DNA from: Saccharina japonica
Taxonomy: Eukaryota > Sar > Phaeophyceae > Laminariales > Laminariaceae
DNA length: 64,000 bases
Assembly (NCBI GenBank): GCA_008828725.1
Contig: MEHQ01000638.1
Coordinates: 203,579 to 267,578, forward strand
Direction of reading: 5' to 3'
How positions within the stretch are numbered: the stretch's first letter is position 1; every line of letters starts with the position of its first letter. The position numbers were made by a program, and so were the translations under genes. Under the pieces are notes generated by a model, which saw only the letters and a program-made list of their open reading frames with translations, did no database searches and was not told the origin of the DNA. Shown piece after piece: positions 57,503 through 64,000 of the stretch.

Positions 57503-60500
57503 TGTTGGTTGTAACTTGAACTTGCCGAAATTTGTTTATTGTGTTGCAAAACATATGATGTCATAGTCAGGACATGGCATGGCTCGTTCGGTAGAGTTTT
57601 GTTTCCCCCGCCCTCTATGTTCCGTGTTTGGGTGACTAACTACTGAGTATAGAGCTCCCAACCCGAGGAGCTCCAGAAAGCCCTGTAGCATGGTGCACCT
57701 TTGCAGGAGCAAGCGTTACGAACGGCCGGCATGATCATATATAGCATTTATTATTTTCCAACGACACGAATAATACCCCGGGAACGCGATACAGCAATTT
57801 GGACTGGTATGTGTTCGCGATAAGGCTACGATGGCACGCGGAAAGTTTCGTGATTGGCCACAAAACCCAGTATAGTACCGGCGCTGGTGGTTTGGGCGAA
57901 GGGCATAGTACGAGGAGTAGGAAGAAGGGATGTGGATGAATGCCATTCGTGGGGCGATGTGTTAAATTCGGCGTTCGGCGTTGTTTTTAAGCGCACCTCC
58001 GTAGGTTGTGTGGTTATCAGGGTACCAACGGTGATAAAGCCATGATGTAATTGGAGTTCAAGAACTATATCACTGGGTATGCCCATGTAATGAGGTGTTG
58101 TATCCAAAGGGTTTGTCCTTTCTTCCGTGTTACACAGTACCTCTTTAGCGGTACCCTATGAAACGATAGATATGTCACTCTCCAGGCATTATCACGCGAT
58201 GTCGATCTCCATGATTATAATTACGTGTGGCGATAATCTCCTAGTGTGATAACATCATGTACTGTCTCGGTTATTGTCAAGAAGTGCCGTATTCCATCAA
58301 GTCATCGCATGCACCCAGATGTATGTTGTGTAAATTTTCTACATGTTTGTTTCCAAACCTACCGGAGTAGCCTCGCGTGTGGTGAGGGGAGACGTTACAT
58401 GAAACGCTCAGCATCTCCCTGGAAGTAAGGACGTTTTGTCTGCAGCCTTGAGAAATCTGCCTGTACGAACAGTAACTACTGTTGGTGTGCCGTGCTACAT
58501 ATATATATATATTGCGAAGAACCCGCCCCTCCGCATGATCTAGGTGTCGCAATATTCCATTACAGCGTAAATTAAACAGACTCTAATATAACTTTGGAAA
58601 TGTTTCCTCTTTTCCCTCTTTTTCAATTGTTTCTTGGAAACCAACATTCGACATTATGGGGGAAGGTTGCTCGATATGAATGGCCTTAAGACTCAGACTT
58701 GAGCTTAACAGAGAACTTGTAGATTTTCTAATCGAGTGATATGCTCCAAAAGTACCAATATCCTTGTAAAGTGGTTGTGAGTCGTATATGTAGGTAGTTT
58801 CCCTATGCGTTTTCGCCAGCTGCACAAGGTTTGTTCATGTGCTTCAGGCATTCATCCCCGGCCCGGCTGAACCTCCATGACGTCGATCGTGCCTTTTTAG
58901 GCCATCGCAAACTAGCCACGAAGAAAGCAGCGGTAAAACATATAGTACACTTTGATCGACTTGTCTACTCGCACAGAGGAGAAGGATACTTTCGAGCTTT
59001 GGTGTGTTTCCCATTTGAATTGTGCACCATCCAGCCTGCATAAACAGTCATATGCGCAGTAAACTGTGCGCATTGTTCGATTAATGGGCACTTTGCATAC
59101 GACCGCCTAGCTGTATTAGACATACTGATGTGAATTGAGTCAATCTACAGATGCGGTGTTGTCCATATAGCGCGCGACTGCTTTGGTGAAGGTTTTCGTT
59201 AGCATTACAGGTCAAATCACTCCTGCACTCCACTTTGTCTTCCGTTTTGACCTGGTCTGGTTTCAATTGGACCACAAATCTCGTTTGATTCAAATTGCAA
59301 CCCTATGAAGATGTAACAGTTATGCCCCATTCACCCTACTACGGAAACAACCAACATCACTAATTAAGTCGTTGGAGCGATAGACACGCCCATATCATTG
59401 CAATGCGGAAACATTTCAGTTTTGGCAAGGAGAAATTGGAGGTTAATGCTGCCATTCAGAAGCAGCATCAAATATGCCAAACACAAGAAGAACCGTGCCG
59501 TATTTCTCACGGTGATAGCAGTAATTGGATAGTTGAACTTCACATGGGTACAGCGACAGCGCATGCCCGGGATTTCGCGACTACAACACCGAAATATCTG
59601 CACGATGTATCGGGATTTAATTCGTTGTTCTGATGAGCTGCGTTTCAAGAAATGGATTCCTCACAGCAGTAGCTTTTGGTTGTGATCAGGATTTGGGCTC
59701 TCTAGGATGGAAAGCTCTATACCCCACCTGAGACACATGCTTTACGGTACAGGCACACCATGTTACAGAGTTATCTTGCGTTCCTGCCTTGAGGCGGTCT
59801 ATACTAAAATTAAGTCAGCAAACGATTTTAGAGGAAAATTCGAGGTCTACACGTATCCCATGAGCAAACACCCATGGCCTGCACATACAACAAAACGTAA
59901 TGCAAGAGAATGCTAAACTCAAGACGACTTTGGGATAAGTAACCCACTCGTCATCCAGAAACGGTTTCAATCAAAAGGCATTTACCTCCATCGTGCAACA
60001 CGTGTCCCAAACCCTGACTCCGGAAAGCTGGGTGCAAGACAAGGAGCGATACAATCTGGGCCTGGGTGTTACAACGAATAACAGTACCGCTGTGCTGTAG
60101 TTCAACAGTAATGGGTAGTTTCACAGTCACGGGCACCCGTCTCCCGCAGAACTTTGTTCTCCGAGAACCCTTACGTGGCTATATCGTGGCACGCAGCCCA
60201 GGTTTGCCTTTCTCATATGTCGAGGTTGAACTGAGGCGAGGTAAGGGCTATTTTGTCAACTTGGGCTTTACCCTCGTCTCACCGCGGCGGTGCCGCAGAT
60301 GTCGAACTCCATTGAAATTTGGGGAGAAGAAAATGAGACACAAGACAATTGGAACCAGAAAATTTTCTTACTTCGCTTACGGACAGCGCCGCAATTCCTC
60401 CCTCGTAACCACGGTTTCACAAAATGAGTGGCGCCCCTGACAATCTGCGGGAGGGCGTCGAGTGCGCCACAGGGCAGTTAAACGCAGCCGTCCACATGTG

Positions 60501-61507
60501 TTCGTGTACTCGCACTAACTTGACAGAAGAACGATAAACACGATAAATTCAAGATATCTTGGGTTTCACTCGCGGTCGCTCAGTACGATGAATATATCAC
60601 CGATGAAAACATGGCCATTACTAAACAATATACTGCTTATATACAGACAAGTGTGTTTCCTTTGTTCTAGGTAGGTACGCGAACATACCCGCAAACAACA
60701 GACGTTTTTCGACGAGACATATATAGGACCAACGAAGGGCGAAACAAACACACTAAGAACGACCCACGTTACAATAGAGGTGTACCTATTGTTCCTTCAA
60801 GAGCTCTCGATATAGCCCTGAAGTTGACCCTGGATGGAAATCAACATGCTCAGAAATTATTTTGCAACACTAGAATGAGAAGTTCAAATATTTCGGGGTG
60901 AGGCAACCAATCATCCAGAAAACGTTCCACCGTGAACGTGTCACCTGTGGTAGGACGCCACGAGCTCTGGATAATGACATATTTCCACCAATGTTTCTGC
61001 TACTTCGAAACACGTATAATGGGTGGAAATCTTTAAAGGTCTTTAGAAAATGTACAACATACGCCGGCTATGAGTGCTGCCGATTAAACGGTTGGAAATC
61101 AACTTACTTATGTGATACGTTAGTCGCGCTCATTGGGCTTGTTCGTTCTATGTTCATTTTAAACTATGGTATTTGTGAGTTAAATCGATGGTATATTAGT
61201 TAATACTAAGCTTTGCATTCGTTCAAAACTAAATCGTTCGCGCGTGTGATGCATTTCATCCTCATTGCATGTATAAATTGTCTGTAGGTCTCTCCCCCCC
61301 CCCTTTATCAGTTATAAAGGATAAAACGTTGTTGTTGTTGTTCCTACTAATTGCCACTAAAGATACCTTATAGGTACAAATAAATAATGCACACTATTAA
61401 AACCCAAATCACTAATTAATTAAAAATTCATCCAGGTGCTTTTAAGTTTTACTCCATAACCTGTCCTCACACACCTCTTCTTATATACCATACATGGCTA
61501 CAAATAG
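57503..61507. other. Long spacer, small unrecognised frames only
   Basis: Frames of 60-125 codons occur, for example 58831-59043, 59403-59633, 59707-59916, 60066-60440 (basic C-terminal half with CRRCRTPLKF) and 60898-61203, all on the plus strand and of moderately protein-like composition. They could be exons or relics of one interrupted gene, but I see no domain, no conserved partner and no clear splice set. An (AT)n stretch lies at 58499-58513. Confidence 0.35.
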
Positions 61508-61616
61508 TATTACGGAGGACCATAGTAAATAGGACCATATTTTGTTAGTAAAAATAGGTAAATGTATAGGTTTTAGTGTGTACCACAGGTCCTGTTTACT
61601 AGGGTCCTCCGTAATA
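61508..61616. mobile_element. Tiny MITE, 29-bp inverted ends, TA-flanked
   Basis: The left end 61508-61536 begins TATTACGGAGGACCATAGTA and the right end 61588-61616 finishes AGGGTCCTCCGTAATA; they are reverse complements over 29 bp with about two mismatches. Trimming to TA-CGGAGGACC...GGTCCTCCG-TA gives a TA target duplication typical of Tc1/mariner-related MITEs, and the CTCCGTA end recalls plant Stowaway ends. Total length about 105 bp, no coding capacity. A possible end relic is at 52879-52906. Confidence 0.75.
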
Positions 61617-63305
61617 GAACCACTCTTATCACGTCAACTCGTCGGAACACCATAGTATACCTGGTACGTTTATTTCAGACTGTTTAATTTTAATTTTAAT
61701 TTAATTTAAATTATTTCTTCCCCCACAAATAGACACACACTTCCTGAATTCTACAGCCTCAGATAGTGTCCCCCTCATACGGGATGTACATCCTACATGA
61801 AGTCATATAAAATCCGTACGTACGCGCGATCGAAGTATTACACTCAACTAGAAAATATGGGCTTCGACGAAATCTTCGAGCTCACAGCTGTTGTTTTTTT
61901 ATAATTTTTTTAATATATATAATTCGATGACATTTTCTCAGCCGTTGGTATATGATGCGGGATATCTTACACGCCTTCAATATGCAATACGTTCTTGAGT
62001 CGCCCTCGGTCCCCTTGATATGGCTTGGGTTGTCGTTTTCTCGGTGTTTACTACAAGTACTCGTACTGTAAAAAAATATGGCGAGCGGGGGGGGGGGTGG
62101 TGGGAGTCGTTCACCAGAGTGAAGGCCACGCACGGCGTAATAGCGGAGCTGTAGAAGGTAGCGGCGAAATGAAGATTGGAAGGGAGAGTGGTATTGTCCG
62201 AGCGGATACCGGAGCAGTTAGCTCGGCACCGCGTCGGGAACGACAGTATTAATAATGAGCCTGGCCGGGATGTGGAGCCTTACCGTTGATGGTATGTCGG
62301 TTGGCTGGCGGGTCGACGGTGATTATGGCTTCTCTACAGTATGGCGTAATATGTATTGCATTGTCCACCTGGTACACGGGTAGCGACTAATATCATTCAT
62401 CCGGCAGTCGTCAGTGTACTGCGTTCGGCGAGTTTTTTTTCGTACAGCGTATACGGCGAATACATTATGTGTCGATCACACAGTCACTACGAGTAAACAC
62501 GGATAGTGCCACGGCTAACGTATGTATCAACAATTATATCTTACCGTCGAGCATTTGCCGTTCTGCGTCAAACATTGCATTTGACGAGTAGTGCCCCAAG
62601 TTAATCCCGGAGTCCCAAGACAAAGGTTTGTATCGCACCCCCTATTTACCTACAAGCATCAACCCAGGTGTTGTATTCGCGATCTTGCTAGTGGGTGGTA
62701 TTCACCTTTTTAATATGTATTTTTTCAAACTGTGCGTATCGTCATACTGGCTTAAGTTTTGTCGCACTCCCCCGGAATCGCGGCTGCCTTTGGATGCAGA
62801 TACAACAACTCGAATTATGACCCGTGACGTCACACGGTGCTAAGCATAATATGCGTCTGAAGTTTTTCCTAGCTGGTTTATCGCCGCACACAATGCTCTC
62901 GTGGTGTTCTTCTTATACCCTTTTTTCCCCCGGCAGGGTCCGACAATAGATAGCAGAGCATGACCAAGCTGACACAACGGCGCTGCATAACCGTTGTGTT
63001 TGCACTAGTTTTAGTGTCTTGTGATATTAGGGTGTCGAGTACACTTTGTGCGTATGTACACTACAGTACTTCGACTACAGGACATCCATGGGGCCAAACA
63101 GTCTAACCCCACCACGACATTCCCTGCTGATTTCACGAACGGCAAGTGCGCACAGCGCAGGGGAAGATCCGGGGGTTGTGTGGACTCCGGAGCTGGCCGC
63201 ATAATTTCTGCTTGCTGACGCCGCAATCTTGTCGGTGTCAACAGAGTGCTGTTATCATTTCTTTAGCACCACGATATTGATCTTCAAAGACGAACGGAAA
63301 AAAAT
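61617..63305. other. Spacer, no gene seen
   Basis: Low-complexity TTTAATTTTAATTTAA at 61684-61713 and a G tract near 62087-62096. Only short, unsupported frames. Confidence 0.4.
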
Positions 63306-63309
63306 GAGA

Positions 63310-63997
63310 AGGTAGGTCAAGCAACATGCTAACGACGGCATGGTTGACATCACGACGAACAGGCGTTGCTTACAAACCTCCTGCAACAGGCGGCTGACGT
63401 CTGATGTCGGGGTAAGCAAGAGGGCATCGTATTGCGAGAAACGTGCTACGAACGGCATTGTGGACGTCAAAATGAGGCGTTTTCCGCATGTTCCGTTCGA
63501 CACGGTACCAAGTCTGAATGTCGGAAACAGCAACCACGACCACATACTGCAAACGAGGTCCGGATGATAAACGGTAATAAATGGCACTGCTTTCTTATAT
63601 CCTGCATCACGCGATGGAAACTCAATGCCCCCGGCATCAAAAAGGCGAGATATTGCAGACCAAGTGCGGAGGACGGCAAGTTGAGCTTTTTGTAAAGGCG
63701 TTCCTTGCATATCCCATGCATCGAGAGGCCAAAATTCGATGTCGAGGGCAGCAAGGACTTGTCGTATTGCAAGCAGCATGCGAAGGGCGCAATGAGGAAT
63801 GTTGTTGGCAGGTGTTGTTCACACGGTGGGTGTAGGGGACCATGTCTCAAAGTTGAGGGAACCAATGCGGCAGAGTAATGTGAGAGCCATACTGAAAAAG
63901 GCGTGATGAACGTCCTCATAAAACGGTGCACAAAACGTCTCTGCACTTCGTACAGAGCCGATGTGGGGTCTTCTGACAAGAGGGGCGGCCACTGCAT
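63310..63997 (+). pseudogene. EsV-1-7 repeat gene, broken; continues beyond window
   Basis: The plus strand shows the EsV-1-7 pattern in pieces: QHANDGMVDI, then CLQTSC and YCEKRATNGIVDV; further on YCRPSAEDG; then RPKFDVEGSKDLSYCKQHAKG, and later CTKRLC. At least four degenerate units can be traced, with several breaks in frame and lost Cys/His positions. It is a decayed relative of the intact family member at 22216-23457, on the opposite strand about 40 kb away. The right end may lie outside the window. It could instead be an older gene of the same family with unusual introns, which I think less likely. Confidence 0.7.
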
Positions 63998-64000
63998 GCA

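Overview
The window looks like nuclear DNA of a brown alga (Phaeophyceae, Ectocarpus-like) and is mostly gene-poor, repeat-rich sequence. The main evidence is a minus-strand gene at 22216-23457 made of ten C-X4-C-X16-C-X2-H repeats with 12-residue linkers. This is the EsV-1-7 repeat, a family expanded in brown algae (it includes the developmental regulator IMMEDIATE UPRIGHT) and named after a gene of the phaeovirus EsV-1. A second, broken EsV-1-7 array lies at the right edge. Two ankyrin-repeat genes with 27-residue units of the 'GHLEVLKWARANGCPWD' type also fit a stramenopile genome. I see no bacterial operons, rRNA, convincing tRNA or CRISPR.

Layout: 1-9266 and about 40782-50312 are two direct copies of one segmental duplication (copies A and B), about 40.8 kb apart. 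Each carries one ankyrin gene: A at 5085-6593, broken near its 5' end, and B at 46211-47638, intact. By eye the ankyrin frame is far better conserved between the copies (about 93-96%) than the flanking DNA (about 80-85%). The 3' two thirds of both copies and the 5' parts hold only faint, possibly decayed exons.

Between the copies, 9.3-40.8 kb is a mosaic of repeats: arrays built on short inverted-repeat motifs (9.6-10.5 kb, 13.1-13.9 kb, 34.9-35.25 kb), a 182-bp satellite nested inside a dispersed repeat, a strongly diverged minisatellite of about 29 bp (25.4-26.1 kb), further minisatellites, and a tandem pair of about 0.7-0.95 kb elements with inverted ends (36.3-38.1 kb). The intact EsV-1-7 gene is the only secure gene there.

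To the right of copy B, 50.8-55.3 kb holds two more copies of the dispersed repeat (R1), one ending in a long (CTA)n tract. At 57.0-57.5 kb there is a coding 3' end plus trailing sequence that recurs at 18.1-18.3 kb. A tiny TA-flanked MITE sits at 61.5 kb and the broken EsV-1-7 array at 63.3-64.0 kb. The genes do not form a pathway. The common themes are expanded repeat-domain protein families and local duplication. All identities, periods and copy counts were judged by eye.
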